Below are positions 33,820 through 44,387 of a DNA stretch of 64,000 bases, in pieces (within the stretch, counting starts at the first letter, position 1; each line of letters opens with the position of its first letter). The notes below the pieces were generated by a model. The model did no database searches and was not told the DNA's origin. It saw only the letters and a list, made by a program, of their open reading frames with translations. The translations under genes were made by a program, and so were the position numbers. This DNA is from an uncultured Clostridia bacterium (GTDB lineage Bacteria > Bacillota > Clostridia > Oscillospirales > Ruminococcaceae): contig CANQNG010000002.1 in assembly GCA_947625155.1 (NCBI GenBank), forward strand, positions 102,381 to 166,380, in the 5' to 3' direction.

Positions 33820-35043
33820 TTAGCTGTGTGTATTCCGGTAGTCCTTTGTCAGCGCAGGCGCACCTGTCTTGCCGTCATCGATGTCCTGCAAATTTTCCTC
33901 TGTATCGTCAAATGTGGTCGTCTTGTATTCTCCCTCCGGCACAAATTCTGCCATTGTGCTCTGGTCTGGTCGGAGCGGGAGCTGCTGTGTCCGGAATTTG
34001 GTGTTGAGGATCTCCAGTGCTGCCGCCTTGTGTACCGACCAGCAGTCCTGCCCGTTGATCCTCGCCGATTCGCCCGGCAGCATAAACATATTGACATTTT
34101 CCATTTCGATCGTACCCGCAAGGTCGGCGATCCTCGAAATATCCTCCAGACTGAGGTCTGTTGCGATCAGCTCATCCTTATAGATCCGATCCATCGCCTG
34201 CATGATCTCAAACGTTCCCATGCTGATCGCTTTCTTCATCGCTGCCGCAAGGAACAGGCGCTGCGCCTGAATACGCCCGATGTCCGCAAGCTGATAGCCT
34301 TTCCGGAACCGCAGCAGCCATTCAGACTGCTGCCCGTCCAGGGTCTGCTCTCCCTCATAGATGACTTTTCCCGGCTCAAATTCCAGCGTATACGGCATAT
34401 CGATCGGTATGCCGCCGATGATGTCCACGATCTTCACCACATTGTCACAGGTGGTCGTCACATAGGCATCCACCGGCACACCGAAACTCTCCTGCACGGC
34501 GTTGACGACACGCTGTATCGGGGAAACATCCGGGTCGCCGCACATGTAGATGCTGTTGAACTTGTAGGTCGGCGCAGGGGAATACTGTGCATAGTCCGGC
34601 ACAAACGTATCACGGGGGATCTGTAGGATATTCATGCTTGCCGTGTACAGGTCGAACTGTATCAGGTAGTTGACATCATGCAGGTTGCCGCTGCCGTTCG
34701 TGGGCGTGTCAAAACCCAGAAACAAAATGGTAAACTGTCCCTCGATCGTCTGATCCAAGTCAAGTCCGTCATTGTGATCAACATCCACTTCCGGAGCGTA
34801 TTCGATCTCTGACGGATCCTGCCGTGAGATCGCGCCCTCCAGATATTCCACAGGCTTCTTGACTTTGAAATACTTGGTAACGGACATCTGTGTCACCGTG
34901 TTGTCCGCTTCCCTGTAGGAAATGATCGGCGCATTGAGGACCATCAACAGTATCAGCAGCAGTGTCAGCACCGCCGCAAGTACCTCCAGACAATGGCTCA
35001 GCACCGGAGAAGTCTGCTGTCTGTGTACATTTCTTTTCTGCAT
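33820..35043 (-). CDS. LytR-CpsA-Psr family wall polymer ligase
   Basis: 407 residues. A short cytoplasmic start is followed by one membrane helix (about 18-38) and an external LCP domain (about 100-340): TILFLGFDTPT, LIQFDLYTASMNILQIPRDTFV with the lipid phosphate Arg, and WLLRFRKGYQLADIGRIQAQR. LCP proteins attach teichoic acids or capsule to peptidoglycan outside the cell. A Thr/Asp-rich tail closes it. Its ATG overlaps the yqeK stop by one base (TGATG). Confidence 0.93.
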   Translation of the reverse strand: MQKRNVHRQQTSPVLSHCLEVLAAVLTLLLILLMVLNAPIISYREADNTVTQMSVTKYFKVKKPVEYLEGAISRQDPSEIEYAPEVDVDHNDGLDLDQTIEGQFTILFLGFDTPTNGSGNLHDVNYLIQFDLYTASMNILQIPRDTFVPDYAQYSPAPTYKFNSIYMCGDPDVSPIQRVVNAVQESFGVPVDAYVTTTCDNVVKIVDIIGGIPIDMPYTLEFEPGKVIYEGEQTLDGQQSEWLLRFRKGYQLADIGRIQAQRLFLAAAMKKAISMGTFEIMQAMDRIYKDELIATDLSLEDISRIADLAGTIEMENVNMFMLPGESARINGQDCWSVHKAAALEILNTKFRTQQLPLRPDQSTMAEFVPEGEYKTTTFDDTEENLQDIDDGKTGAPALTKDYRNTHS

Positions 35044-35648
35044 CAGCCGTTCTTCCTTTCCTTCTGTTCATGGAGTTTCGCATATTTCTGCAAAAGATAG
35101 CCGTTATATGCCGCGATGGTATACTGCGGCAGCAATCCGCCTTTTTTCAGAACAGAACCGATGGCATCGGTCAGCGCCTCCAACATGGCTGCCTGCAAAT
35201 TCTCCTCAGCAAGCTTTCTCATTTTTCCGACACCTTTATAGTCCCGTTCCTCGGAGATCATATCGGCTATGTAGATGATCTCTTCCAGAAGCGACATATG
35301 ATCCCGCCCGACCGTGTGGAACCGCACTGCCAACAGGATCTCCTTGTCCGTGATGCCGAATTCCTCCTGTAGGAAATACGCTCCTGCAATGCCGTGCCAG
35401 AGCTTTCTCGAATGCAGCTCGGCAATGTCCGGCGCAAAGTCTCCTGCCACCATCAGCCTGTGCTGCTCCTCGAAAGGCATCTCCTTACAGATGTCATGCA
35501 CAAGCCCTGCAAAATACGCCTTGTCCATGTCAGCACCGTAGCGCTGGGCGAGCTGCCTTGCCGCCCGTGCTACATTGCAGGAATGCTGGAAACGCTTCTT
35601 GGAGAGATGCTGCTCTAAAAATGCGATCTTGTCTTTTACCTGATACAC
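35043..35648 (-). CDS. yqeK: HD-domain bis-nucleotide (Ap4A) hydrolase, YqeK type
   Basis: 201 residues. HD-domain residues: His in RFQHSCNVARAA, HD in GLVHDICKEM, His in KLWHGIAGAYF and the late HTVGRDHMSLLEEIIYIADM segment. YqeK enzymes cleave diadenosine tetraphosphate symmetrically. The start overlaps nadD by 13 bases, the usual partner in Firmicutes. Confidence 0.93.
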   Translation of the reverse strand: MYQVKDKIAFLEQHLSKKRFQHSCNVARAARQLAQRYGADMDKAYFAGLVHDICKEMPFEEQHRLMVAGDFAPDIAELHSRKLWHGIAGAYFLQEEFGITDKEILLAVRFHTVGRDHMSLLEEIIYIADMISEERDYKGVGKMRKLAEENLQAAMLEALTDAIGSVLKKGGLLPQYTIAAYNGYLLQKYAKLHEQKERKNG

Positions 35649-36256
35649 CCTGCATCACTTCCCGCATATAAATTTCTCGTTTGTATATATTGTACTATCT
35701 TTTCGGGCAAATAGCAAGAATAATTTTGTTTTTTCTGCACCAGTTCCCTGATCTTTGTAGAAGATACCTCAAAACTTTCCACATGCAGCAGGCAGATCTC
35801 GCCATATTGATGCAGCTTTTCCGCACATCCGCACAGTGTGTCATACTCTCCCGGCTCTCTGGCGACACAGGCAAGCGCTGCATGCTGCAAGATCTCCTGC
35901 CATTGATACCATTCCTGAAAGCTGCGCAGCATATCTCCGCCGACCAGCAGATACAGCTTATCCCCCGGGAACATCTCCGCAAAATGCCGCACGGTGTACA
36001 CCGTATAGCTCACCTTTGCCTGCCGCAGTTCATGATCATCCGCCCGCATCCACGGGTAGCCTTCTGCCGCCAGTCTGCACATCGCAAGCCTGTCCGCATC
36101 CGGTGCGTAGGCTTCCATCGAACGGTGCGGCGAGATACCGGACGGCACGAGCCGCACCTCATCCAGTGACAGCGCTTCGTGAACGCTTTCGGCAAGGTGC
36201 ATATGTCCTAGATGGGGCGGATTGAAACTCCCCCCGAAAATGCCGATGCGTCTCAC
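35636..36256 (-). CDS. nadD: Nicotinate-nucleotide adenylyltransferase
   Basis: 206 residues. The nucleotidyltransferase motif GGSFNPPHLGHMHL is at residues 8-21, and SSTKIRELV (the ISSTxIR motif) is near residue 168. It adenylates nicotinate mononucleotide to deamido-NAD. It overlaps yhbY by 4 bases and yqeK by 13, within one operon. Confidence 0.96.
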   Translation of the reverse strand: MRRIGIFGGSFNPPHLGHMHLAESVHEALSLDEVRLVPSGISPHRSMEAYAPDADRLAMCRLAAEGYPWMRADDHELRQAKVSYTVYTVRHFAEMFPGDKLYLLVGGDMLRSFQEWYQWQEILQHAALACVAREPGEYDTLCGCAEKLHQYGEICLLHVESFEVSSTKIRELVQKKQNYSCYLPEKIVQYIQTRNLYAGSDAGCIR

Positions 36257-36552
36257 CGTGCCGCCTTCAGGTCAATGACCGGCTCCTGTGGATTTCTCTT
36301 GAACAGCACGAACCGGCTGCCAATGACCTGCACCACATCTGCCTTTGTCAGCGCTGCCAGTTCCTCTGCCGCTTCACGGGCAGTGAACATCGAATTGTCC
36401 AGCACCCGGAGCTTGATCAGCTCCCGCTTTTTGAGCGCACCGTTCACCTGCTCCACCAGATTTTCCGTGATACCGCCCTTGCCGACCTGTAGGATCGTTT
36501 CATACGTCGAGGCGATACCCCGCAGGTATGCCCGCTGCTTACTGTTCAGCAT
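36253..36552 (-). CDS. yhbY: CRM-domain RNA-binding protein YhbY
   Basis: 99 residues from the ATG at 36552; the frame is open upstream, but the family begins LNSKQRAYLRG. The CRM domain includes LQVGKGGITENLVEQV and the loop after VVQVIGSRFVLFKR. YhbY-like proteins bind pre-50S particles. Overlaps rdgB by 14 bases. Order rdgB-yhbY-nadD-yqeK is shared with many clostridia. Confidence 0.93.
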   Translation of the reverse strand: MLNSKQRAYLRGIASTYETILQVGKGGITENLVEQVNGALKKRELIKLRVLDNSMFTAREAAEELAALTKADVVQVIGSRFVLFKRNPQEPVIDLKAAR

Positions 36553-37123
36553 GATCTTCACCGTACCTTTTCCTGAATACTTCGCAGAGTTGCCGGAGCG
36601 CTTTGCCCCGGTGGCTGATGGCATTTTTCTCGTCCTCTGTCAGTTCGGCAAGCGTTTTCTCCCCGTACAGGAACACCGGGTCATACCCGAATCCATTCGT
36701 ACCTCGTGCTTCTGTGCCGATGCTGCCATGACATTCCCCGGAGACCGTACCGCTCCCCTGCTCGTCCATATAAGCTACCACACACGCAAAATATGCCCGC
36801 CGGTCTGTTTTGCCCTCCATTTCGGCAAGGAGCTTTGCACACTCCTCCCCTTTCGGGGCATAGCGGGCAGAATGTACGCCCGGTCTGCCGTCCAGTGCAG
36901 TCACGCAGATACCGCTGTCATCCGCAAACACCGGACAATGCACGATGTCATAAACTGCTTTTGCCTTGATCATGGCATTTTCTGCAAAGGTCGAGCCGTT
37001 TTCCTCCGGGTCTGTCTCTGCACCGGCTTCCCGCTGCGAAATGACCTCGATCCCCAGCGGTGCAAGGATCTCCCTCGCCTCACGGAGCTTATTGACATTA
37101 TTGGTCGCCATTACGACTTTCAT
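36539..37123 (-). CDS. rdgB: XTP/dITP pyrophosphatase (HAM1/RdgB)
   Basis: 194 residues. ATNNVNKLREAREIL at the start, VFADDSGICVTALDGRPGVHSARYA with the metal Asp pair, and GFGYDPVF near residue 147 give the family. It hydrolyses deaminated purine triphosphates to keep them out of DNA and RNA. Its ATG overlaps the ftsY stop by 4 bases. Confidence 0.96.
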   Translation of the reverse strand: MKVVMATNNVNKLREAREILAPLGIEVISQREAGAETDPEENGSTFAENAMIKAKAVYDIVHCPVFADDSGICVTALDGRPGVHSARYAPKGEECAKLLAEMEGKTDRRAYFACVVAYMDEQGSGTVSGECHGSIGTEARGTNGFGYDPVFLYGEKTLAELTEDEKNAISHRGKALRQLCEVFRKRYGEDHAEQ

Positions 37124-38121
37124 GCGTCTGTGTCCTCCTCGTTTTCCTCTGCTTCTTCGGCTTCCTCACCGTTTTTTTCCGGATCCTCCTCAGATCCCAG
37201 CTTCACATCCTTAGAGTGATCAAACAGCGCCCTTGCAAAATCCGAACTGCTGAACGGCTGGAGATCGTCGATCCCCTCCCCGACACCGACCAGCTTCACA
37301 GGTATGCCAAGCTCATTGTGAATGGATACCACGATGCCGCCCTTTGCCGTGCCGTCCAGCTTCGTCAGGACGATGCCCGTAATGTCAGCGACTTCACTGA
37401 ACAGCCTTGCCTGACTGACGGCATTCTGTCCGGTCGTCGCATCCAGTACCAGCAAAGTCTCCACGGCGCATCCCTCCGCACGCTGCTGGATGATGCGGTG
37501 TATTTTGGCAAGCTCATCCATCAGGTTCTTCTTATTGTGCAGCCGTCCAGCAGTGTCCACGATCACGACATCACATTCTCTGGCAATGGCAGCCGTGACC
37601 GCATCATAGACCACCGCAGCCGGGTCAGAACCTTCGGCATGGCGGACGATCGGCACACCGGCACGGTCTGCCCAGACCTCGAGCTGCTCGATCGCTGCTG
37701 CCCGGAACGTATCCGCCGCAGCGATCAGCACCTTTTTCCCCTCGTTTTTCAGCTGGTTGCTGAGTTTGCCGATGGTGGTGGTCTTGCCTGCGCCATTGAC
37801 ACCGATCACCATGATGACAGACGGCTTTGTGGACAGGTCAAGCGCTGTGTCCTCCCCCATCATATCACCGATGATCTCCTCGATCAGGTCCATGATCTTC
37901 GCAGGGTCTTTCACGCCACGTTCCTTGACGAGCTTCCGCAGACGTGAACAGATCTCCACAGAGGTCTCCACGCCCATGTCGCTCATGATCATGGTCTCTT
38001 CCAGCTCCTCGAACAAGTCCTCATCGATCTTCGTAAAGGAATTGATCACACGCTGCATCCGCTGCACCATGGCATCACGGGTCTTTTGCAGACCCTGCTT
38101 GATCTTAGAAAATAATCCCAT
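37120..38121 (-). CDS. ftsY: Signal recognition particle receptor FtsY
   Basis: 333 residues. The N domain covers about 10-90. The G domain has G1 [14 protein letters not shown], the insertion-box region with [23 protein letters not shown], and [10 protein letters not shown]. The acidic stretch that usually precedes the N domain is missing; instead the C-terminus is strongly acidic (after residue 310). It receives SRP-bound ribosomes at the membrane. It follows smc by 11 bases. Confidence 0.96.
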   Translation of the reverse strand: MGLFSKIKQGLQKTRDAMVQRMQRVINSFTKIDEDLFEELEETMIMSDMGVETSVEICSRLRKLVKERGVKDPAKIMDLIEEIIGDMMGEDTALDLSTKPSVIMVIGVNGAGKTTTIGKLSNQLKNEGKKVLIAAADTFRAAAIEQLEVWADRAGVPIVRHAEGSDPAAVVYDAVTAAIARECDVVIVDTAGRLHNKKNLMDELAKIHRIIQQRAEGCAVETLLVLDATTGQNAVSQARLFSEVADITGIVLTKLDGTAKGGIVVSIHNELGIPVKLVGVGEGIDDLQPFSSSDFARALFDHSKDVKLGSEEDPEKNGEEAEEAEENEEDTDA

Positions 38122-38132
38122 GCTCTGCCTCC

Positions 38133-41100
38133 TTATTTCTCAGGGACATCCTCCGGCTGCTCCAGTTTCAGCAGCCGGGAAATGCCATCCTCCTGCATTG
38201 TCACGCCGTAGAGGACATTTGCCTCCTCCATGGCACTGCGACGGTGCGTCACCAGCACAAACTGTGTATTGTCCGTAAATTGCTTTAAGTAACGTGCATA
38301 TTTCCGTACATTGGCTTCATCGAGCGCCGCATCGATCTCATCGAGGATGCAGAACGGCGCAGGTCTCAGCCGCAGGATCGCAAAATAGATCGCAATTGCT
38401 ACAAAACTCTGCTCACCGCCGGACAGGGAGATCAGGTTTTTGATGACCTTTCCCGGCGGGGCAACATTGATCTCGATGCCGGAAGTCAGCACATTGTCCG
38501 GCTCGGTGAGCGAAAGCTCCGCCTTGCCGCCGCCGAACAGATCACGGAAAATTTCCTTGAAATTCCGGTTGATCTGGGCAAAGCTCTCTGTAAACAGACG
38601 GCACATCTCTGCCGTCAGTTCCTCAATGAGCTTTTCCAGTTCCTGCTTGGAGCTGCGCACATCTGTCATCTGCCCGGACAGGAAACGGTAACGCTCGGAG
38701 ACTTCCCGGTATTCCTCAATGGCATCCACATTCACGCTGCCGAGGGCACGGATCTTCTGCTTGATCACGGAAAGCTGCTGCCTTGCGGCAGTCATATCCT
38801 CGATCGGCTGCGCCTGTGCCTGTGCTTCGGAACGGGTCATTTCATAGACCTCCAGCAGCTTGGCGATGATCTGGTCGTTTTCCGCTTTCAGTCCGCTTTC
38901 CCGTTCGGAAAGCCGTGTGATCTCCGCTGACAGCTTTTCCTTTGCCGTGTGAAATTCGTTCAGCCCTGCCTGCATTTCCCGGACACGGATGCTGTGCGTA
39001 TCGTGGGCTTTGCTGGCATTCTGTGCCTTTTCTTCATTTCCGGTGATAGCGGCTTCGGTCTCGGCAAGCAGTTTCTCCTGCTTGGCGACAGCTTCGGTCT
39101 TTTCGGCAATGGTATCCCGGTAGCCGTCCAGTTCCGCCCGGTACGTCTCATCCCGGGCATCCGCCTGTTCCACGGCACTCTGTGCGAGTTTCAGGGCATA
39201 GCCGGCAGCTTCATTGTCCTTTTCCGTCTGCGCAAGGCGGATCTTCAGCGCCCCGAATTCCTCCGAACGCCGTTCCCGCTCTGCCTGTATCTGTTCTCTC
39301 CGGTCCTTTGCGCCGGAAATATGCTCTTCTGCCCTCTGGATCTCCGCAAGCTTGGCAGCATAGGCAGCTTCTGCGGTTTTTACCTGTGCTTCCGCTGCAT
39401 CCAGTCCGGCTTTGTACTGCTCTGAACGCTGTGTGCCGTCTGCTATCCTCTGGCGGTATTCCTCCACCGGAAAGGCAAGCCGCTGTGCTTCGGTCTGCGC
39501 CATCAAGAAACGCTGCTGGAGCGAGGAGAACGCTTTGGTCTCCCTTTCGAGCTTCTTTTCGGCTGCGGCTGCGACATCGGCGCTGGTGCGTGCCTGTTCC
39601 TCGGCATCCCGGCATTGTTCCGCAAGGCGGCTGATGTCGTTCTGCAATTCTGAAAGTTCCGACCGCCGTGTCAGCATACCGCCTGTCTTCTGCACGGAAC
39701 CACCCGTGAACGAACCACCCGCATTGATGACCTGTCCATCCATCGTCACGATGCGGAACCGATAGCCGTACCGCTTTGCCATGGCTGCGGCACTGTCCAG
39801 ATCTTCCGCAATGACGATACGTCCCAGCAGGTATTCCGCAGCGGTGCGGAAACGCTTGTCACACTCCACGAGGTCGCTGGCGACCGCCACAAAGCCCGGC
39901 TGATCAAACAGTTTTTCCGTCAGCCGCCTGCCCTGTATCGAGGTCAGCGGCAGGAAAGTCGCCCGCCCTGCCCGGTTGTCCTTGAGGAAACGGATGCCCG
40001 CCTTGGCGGCAGCTTCGTCCTCTACGATCAGGTGCTGCATGCTTGCGCCGAGTGCCGTTTCAATGGCGACACCGTAAGCGCTGTCCACCCGGATGAGCTG
40101 TGCTGCGCTGCCGAAAATGCCTTGCAGTGTGCCCTGCCGGACTGCCCGCATGACTGCCTTGACACTGCCGGAAAAGCCCTCCATGTTATTTTCCAGATCG
40201 GTCAAAATCCTATGCCGCTGCTTCTTGTCACGAAGCTGAAAGCTGCACTGCCGGAGCTGTTCTTCGGACTGCGCACGCTGCTGCTGTGCGGCTTGGAGTT
40301 CCTGACGGCAGGTGTTCACCTTTGTTTCCTGTGCAGTGACCTGCTCCTGCACTTTCTGCATGGCTGCAAGGGCATCCGCATGGACGGATTCGGCTTCCTC
40401 TAATTTCCGGGCATCTTCTGCCTGTTCTGCGATAAAGGCTTCCCTCTGCGAAATACACTGCTGCACCTGCTGCTGTGCGGAACGGATACCGAATTGCAGC
40501 TCACTGCGTGCTAAGTACAGGTCGTGCAGCGCTTCATCTGCTTTCCGGGAATTTTCATCTTCCGTGCGGTAGGCATTTTCCATTTCCTCAAAGCTCCGCT
40601 TCGCTTCCGCAAGCGCCTGCTCCGTTTCCTGAAATGCTTTCAGGGCAGCTGCCGACTGTGCTTCTGCCTCCTCCAGCCGGGTGATCAGCTTCTGCTGCTC
40701 CTGTAATTCCTGTGCATGGCGGGACTGTGCGATCTTCAGCGCTTCTTCGCTGTGTACGATGTCATTTTTCCAGACAGCGATATCTGCCTTTGCCTGTGCA
40801 GCTGTCTCCCGGAGCATCCGCAGACGGGCATGCGCCTCCTCTGCCTCGACCGAACACTGCTGCATCAGGCGGTAGCATTCCTGCATTTTTTCCTCTTCGG
40901 CAGCGATCTGCCGTTCGGTGTCCTCATATTCCGTGCGGTGCAGCAGCAGTTTGTCGCCCAGCTCCTGCAAACGCTCCTGCAAAGCGGAAAGCTGCTTGAC
41001 CCAGACAGAGATCTCCAGCGTTTTCTGCTCCTGTGCCAGCACCAGAAACTGTTCCGCTTTCTGTGCCTGCACCCGGAGCGGTCCGACACGGCTCTCCAGT

Positions 41101-41690
41101 TCGGCAGCAATATCGCCCAGACGCTCCATGTTCTCCTGCGCCTGTGCGAGCTTGCGCTCTGCCTCTGTTTTGCGGTAGCGGAATTTAGAGATCCCGGCAG
41201 CCTCCTCAAAAATATCCCGGCGTTCGTTGGATCTGACCCCGACGATCTCTGCGATGCGCCCCTGCCCGATGATCGAATACCCGTCCCGTCCCAGTCCGGT
41301 GTCCATGAACAGTTCGTTGATGTCTTTCAGGCGGACGAGCTTGTTGTTGATGCGGTATTCGCTCTCACCGCTGCGGTAGAGCTTGCGGGTGACACTTACC
41401 TCGTCACCGTACCCGGCAAGCCTCCCCTCGCTGTTGTCGATATTGAGCGTGACCGCCGCAAAGCCCATGGGCTTTCTTGCCTGTGTACCGGAGAAAATAA
41501 CATCCTCCATCTTGTTCCCACGCAACGTCTTGGTGGACTGTTCTCCCAGTACCCAGCGCACGGAGTCGCCGATATTGCTTTTTCCGCTGCCATTCGGTCC
41601 GACAACGGCTGTCAGCCCCTTGTCAAATTGCAGCTTGATCTTATCCGGAAAGGACTTGAAGCCCTGTATTTCCAAGGATCTTAAATACAT
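38133..41690 (-). CDS. smc: Chromosome segregation protein SMC
   Basis: 1185 residues. Walker A is GPNGSGKSN at about 32-40, two long coiled coils (about 170-500 and 660-1000) flank a hinge (about 515-635), and the C-terminal head has [13 protein letters not shown] and Walker [16 protein letters not shown]. Forms condensin with ScpA and ScpB, which are not in the window. GC-rich codon use and the surrounding order rnc-radical SAM-smc-ftsY are as in related clostridia. It overlaps the radical SAM gene by 10 bases. Confidence 0.97.
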   Translation of the reverse strand: MYLRSLEIQGFKSFPDKIKLQFDKGLTAVVGPNGSGKSNIGDSVRWVLGEQSTKTLRGNKMEDVIFSGTQARKPMGFAAVTLNIDNSEGRLAGYGDEVSVTRKLYRSGESEYRINNKLVRLKDINELFMDTGLGRDGYSIIGQGRIAEIVGVRSNERRDIFEEAAGISKFRYRKTEAERKLAQAQENMERLGDIAAELESRVGPLRVQAQKAEQFLVLAQEQKTLEISVWVKQLSALQERLQELGDKLLLHRTEYEDTERQIAAEEEKMQECYRLMQQCSVEAEEAHARLRMLRETAAQAKADIAVWKNDIVHSEEALKIAQSRHAQELQEQQKLITRLEEAEAQSAAALKAFQETEQALAEAKRSFEEMENAYRTEDENSRKADEALHDLYLARSELQFGIRSAQQQVQQCISQREAFIAEQAEDARKLEEAESVHADALAAMQKVQEQVTAQETKVNTCRQELQAAQQQRAQSEEQLRQCSFQLRDKKQRHRILTDLENNMEGFSGSVKAVMRAVRQGTLQGIFGSAAQLIRVDSAYGVAIETALGASMQHLIVEDEAAAKAGIRFLKDNRAGRATFLPLTSIQGRRLTEKLFDQPGFVAVASDLVECDKRFRTAAEYLLGRIVIAEDLDSAAAMAKRYGYRFRIVTMDGQVINAGGSFTGGSVQKTGGMLTRRSELSELQNDISRLAEQCRDAEEQARTSADVAAAAEKKLERETKAFSSLQQRFLMAQTEAQRLAFPVEEYRQRIADGTQRSEQYKAGLDAAEAQVKTAEAAYAAKLAEIQRAEEHISGAKDRREQIQAERERRSEEFGALKIRLAQTEKDNEAAGYALKLAQSAVEQADARDETYRAELDGYRDTIAEKTEAVAKQEKLLAETEAAITGNEEKAQNASKAHDTHSIRVREMQAGLNEFHTAKEKLSAEITRLSERESGLKAENDQIIAKLLEVYEMTRSEAQAQAQPIEDMTAARQQLSVIKQKIRALGSVNVDAIEEYREVSERYRFLSGQMTDVRSSKQELEKLIEELTAEMCRLFTESFAQINRNFKEIFRDLFGGGKAELSLTEPDNVLTSGIEINVAPPGKVIKNLISLSGGEQSFVAIAIYFAILRLRPAPFCILDEIDAALDEANVRKYARYLKQFTDNTQFVLVTHRRSAMEEANVLYGVTMQEDGISRLLKLEQPEDVPEK

Positions 41691-42694
41691 ACATCCATTT
41701 CCTTTTCTGCTAATTTACACTGAAACGGCGGTATTTCCGCATTTCCGGCAATGCGGACAGCAATGCCCTGTTCCCGGAAAAATTGCAGGTTTGCCCGTTT
41801 CTGTCCGACCGCCCTGCTGATGCAGGACGGATGTACCGCAAAGGTACAGCGCACCGGCTTTTCTGCGCCGAGTGCTTCTGCCATCTGGCTGCGGAACATA
41901 CGGCTTTCACACAGTTCACGGAAAGCCGGGTGGTAGGATCCGCCAAGGCAGTTTTCCTCAACGCTTCTGCTGGCGTGAAGTCCGCATTTGATGACACAGA
42001 TACCGTTTTTCTGACAGGCAAGGAGCATTTCTGCCGTCAGAGCGATCATTTCCTCAAAGGAAAACGGCTGGTACGCCCCCGACAGGAACAGCTCACCGAG
42101 CAAAGTGCCTTTCAGGATCACGACCGGATAAATACGCAGCGTATCCGGTCGGATCAGCAGCACTTCCTCGAGCGTGTGCCGTTCATCGGCGATACTGCTT
42201 TTGTACAGACCCAGCATGATCTGCAAGCCCAGCGAAAAACCGTTTTCCCGTATCAGTCGGCTCGCCTGCCGCACTGCCTCTGCCGTATGCCCCCGTTCAT
42301 TGGCGGCAAGGACGGTATCGCTCATGGACTGCGCACCCAGTTCAATGGCGGTCACGCCGTACCCCGCAAGCCTTTGCAGGATGCCCGCATCGATATAGTC
42401 CGGGCGTGTGGAAATGCGGATGCCCCGAAATTTTCCCTTCCCTAAAAACGGCTGCGCCGCCGTGAGCAGCTCCGTCTGATAGGCTTCCGGTACAGCCGTA
42501 AAGCTGCCCCCGAAAAAAGCGATCTCCGCCTCCGTTGTATCCGGCAGCTCCGAAAGCACCTGCATGCAGACACGCTCCACATCCGCTGCATGCGGCAGCT
42601 TTTCCTGCGCCGTGATGGCTTTCTGGTCACAGAAAGAACATCGGTTCGGACAGCCGGCGTGGGGAACAAAAATGGCTGCGTTGGCGTGCTTCAT
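41681..42694 (-). CDS. Elp3-like radical SAM protein
   Basis: 337 residues. The iron-sulfur motif is CPNRCSFC (residues 15-22), with Cys spacing CxxxCxxC. FGGSFTA, ISTRPDYID and ELGAQSMSD match the Elp3/MiaA-like radical SAM core, and LRIYPVVILKGT is in the C-terminal half. There is no acetyltransferase domain. Likely a tRNA- or protein-modifying enzyme; the exact substrate is unknown. Many clostridia keep this gene between rnc and smc. Overlaps rnc by 4 bases and smc by 10. Confidence 0.9.
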   Translation of the reverse strand: MKHANAAIFVPHAGCPNRCSFCDQKAITAQEKLPHAADVERVCMQVLSELPDTTEAEIAFFGGSFTAVPEAYQTELLTAAQPFLGKGKFRGIRISTRPDYIDAGILQRLAGYGVTAIELGAQSMSDTVLAANERGHTAEAVRQASRLIRENGFSLGLQIMLGLYKSSIADERHTLEEVLLIRPDTLRIYPVVILKGTLLGELFLSGAYQPFSFEEMIALTAEMLLACQKNGICVIKCGLHASRSVEENCLGGSYHPAFRELCESRMFRSQMAEALGAEKPVRCTFAVHPSCISRAVGQKRANLQFFREQGIAVRIAGNAEIPPFQCKLAEKEMDVCI

Positions 42695-43383
42695 GTCTCG
42701 CAGCCCATCAGCTCCAGTGCCTCTTTGGCTGCCATCTGTTCGGCTTCCTTTTTGGATTTTCCCTGTCCCTTGCCGATAACATTGGAATTCAGGCAGACCT
42801 CCACCATAAAGGACTTATTGTGATCGGGACCGGATTCGGAGATCAGGACGTATTCGACCTTTTCTTCCGGATTCTTCTGGATGATCTCCTGCAAAGCTGT
42901 CTTGTAGTCCCCGAACAGCACTGAGCTGCTCTCCGGGATACGCTCCGGAATGAAATGCAGGATGTGCGTTCTTGCCGCTTCCAGTCCGCCGTCAAGATAA
43001 ATGGCTGCGATCACCGCTTCAAAGGCATCCGCCAAGATAGACGGACGCTCCCTGCCGCCGGTATGCTCCTCTCCCTTGCCGAGCAGGAGAAAGTCGCCTA
43101 ACCCGATACGCAAGGCAAATCTGTGCAGGGATCTTTCGCAGACAAGTGCCGCACGGATCTTCGTCAGCTCGCCCTCCGGCAGCTCCGGATAGCGCTCAAA
43201 AAGATACTGTGAGACCACCACTGAAAGCACACTGTCTCCGAGAAATTCCAGCCGTTCATTGCTCCGGCGGAGCTTCTTCTTTTCATTTGCGTAGGAAGAA
43301 TGCGACAAGGCTTCATGGATGAGTTCCTGTTCTTGGAACTGATAGCCGATGCGCTTTTCCAGCAAAGTAATATCCGATCCCAT
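42691..43383 (-). CDS. rnc: Ribonuclease III
   Basis: 230 residues. Signature ERLEFLGDSVLSVVVSQY holds metal ligands; a second acidic cluster is in ILADAFEAVIAAIYLDGG. The C-terminal dsRNA-binding domain (about 160-228) ends GQGKSKKEAEQMAAKEAL. It cleaves rRNA precursors and regulatory duplexes. The ATG directly abuts the plsX stop (TAAATG); the acpP gene often found between them is absent here. Confidence 0.96.
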   Translation of the reverse strand: MGSDITLLEKRIGYQFQEQELIHEALSHSSYANEKKKLRRSNERLEFLGDSVLSVVVSQYLFERYPELPEGELTKIRAALVCERSLHRFALRIGLGDFLLLGKGEEHTGGRERPSILADAFEAVIAAIYLDGGLEAARTHILHFIPERIPESSSVLFGDYKTALQEIIQKNPEEKVEYVLISESGPDHNKSFMVEVCLNSNVIGKGQGKSKKEAEQMAAKEALELMGCET

Positions 43384-44382
43384 TTACATTTCTCCTTTCA
43401 TTTCTGCGATCGTGCGGGCGATCTCCTCTGTCATGCTGCCCTCCACACAGCGCTTTGCCTGCCGGATGGCATTGAAAAAGGCTCTGGCATCCGAACTGCC
43501 GTGTGCTTTGATGACCGGACTGGCAGCACCGAGGATGATGCCGCCGCCCTCTTCCTTGTAGTCCATCTGCTTCTGGAATTCTTTGATCTGTCCGTACACC
43601 AGCAGACCGGAGAGCTTCCCCGGAAAGCCGCTGAACCAGTTTTTCAGCTTGTTCTTGAAAAGCGCCCCCATGCCCTCGTAGAGCTTGAGCACCATATTCC
43701 CTGCAAAGCCGTCACAGACGATCACATCATAACCGCCCTCCGGCAGCTCCCTTGCCTCGGCATTTCCCACGAAGTTGACCGGGGCTTCTTTCAGCAGCCG
43801 GTATGTCTGTATCTCCAGTTCCCTGCCCTTGGTCTCCTCTGCCCCGACATTCAGCAAGCCGACTCTGGGCTTCTGAATGCCTTTCACACACTTCATATAC
43901 GCCGAACCCATGACCGCAAACTGCACCAGCATTTCCGGGCGACATTCCACATTTGCACCGGCATCGAGCAAAATGAATTTGTTCCGGGCAGTCGGCAGCA
44001 TTGCCGTCATGGCAGGGCGCTTGATACCCTTGATACGCCTTGTGATCAGCGTAGCACCGGTGACAAGTCCGCCGGAACTTCCGGCACTCACAAAGGCATC
44101 TCCCCTGCCGTCCCGCAGTGCCTGCAAACCGACCGCAAGCGAGGAATTTTTTCCCTCTTTCACGATCGTTGCGGGCTGTGCATGGATGTTAAAGATATCC
44201 GGCGCAGGGAGGATCTCAAGGTCTGCGCTGTCCACGCCTATCGCTCCGGCACAGTTCCGGATCTTTGCCGCATCCCCGCTGAGTACGATATCCACACCCA
44301 GTTCGTCCTTTGCCATACGGCTTGCCTTGATGACCTCTGCGGGGGCGTTGTCACCTCCGAAGGCATCCATTATGATCTTCAT
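43384..44382 (-). CDS. plsX: Phosphate acyltransferase PlsX
   Basis: 332 residues; the ATG at 44382 has GGAGTGAG before it, so the longer frame to 44424 is not used. MDAFGGDNAP at the start, GSSGGLVTGAT and LDAGANVECRP, and FAGNMVLKLYEGM give the family. It converts acyl-ACP to acyl phosphate for PlsY in phospholipid synthesis. It begins 5 bases after the trmFO stop. No fapR or fab gene precedes it. Confidence 0.95.
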   Translation of the reverse strand: MKIIMDAFGGDNAPAEVIKASRMAKDELGVDIVLSGDAAKIRNCAGAIGVDSADLEILPAPDIFNIHAQPATIVKEGKNSSLAVGLQALRDGRGDAFVSAGSSGGLVTGATLITRRIKGIKRPAMTAMLPTARNKFILLDAGANVECRPEMLVQFAVMGSAYMKCVKGIQKPRVGLLNVGAEETKGRELEIQTYRLLKEAPVNFVGNAEARELPEGGYDVIVCDGFAGNMVLKLYEGMGALFKNKLKNWFSGFPGKLSGLLVYGQIKEFQKQMDYKEEGGGIILGAASPVIKAHGSSDARAFFNAIRQAKRCVEGSMTEEIARTIAEMKGEM

Positions 44383-44387
44383 CCGTC

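Noticed and set aside
40716..41684. Plus-strand frame of 322 codons opposite smc
   Set aside because: Antisense shadow; no ribosome site and Leu/Arg/Cys-biased composition.
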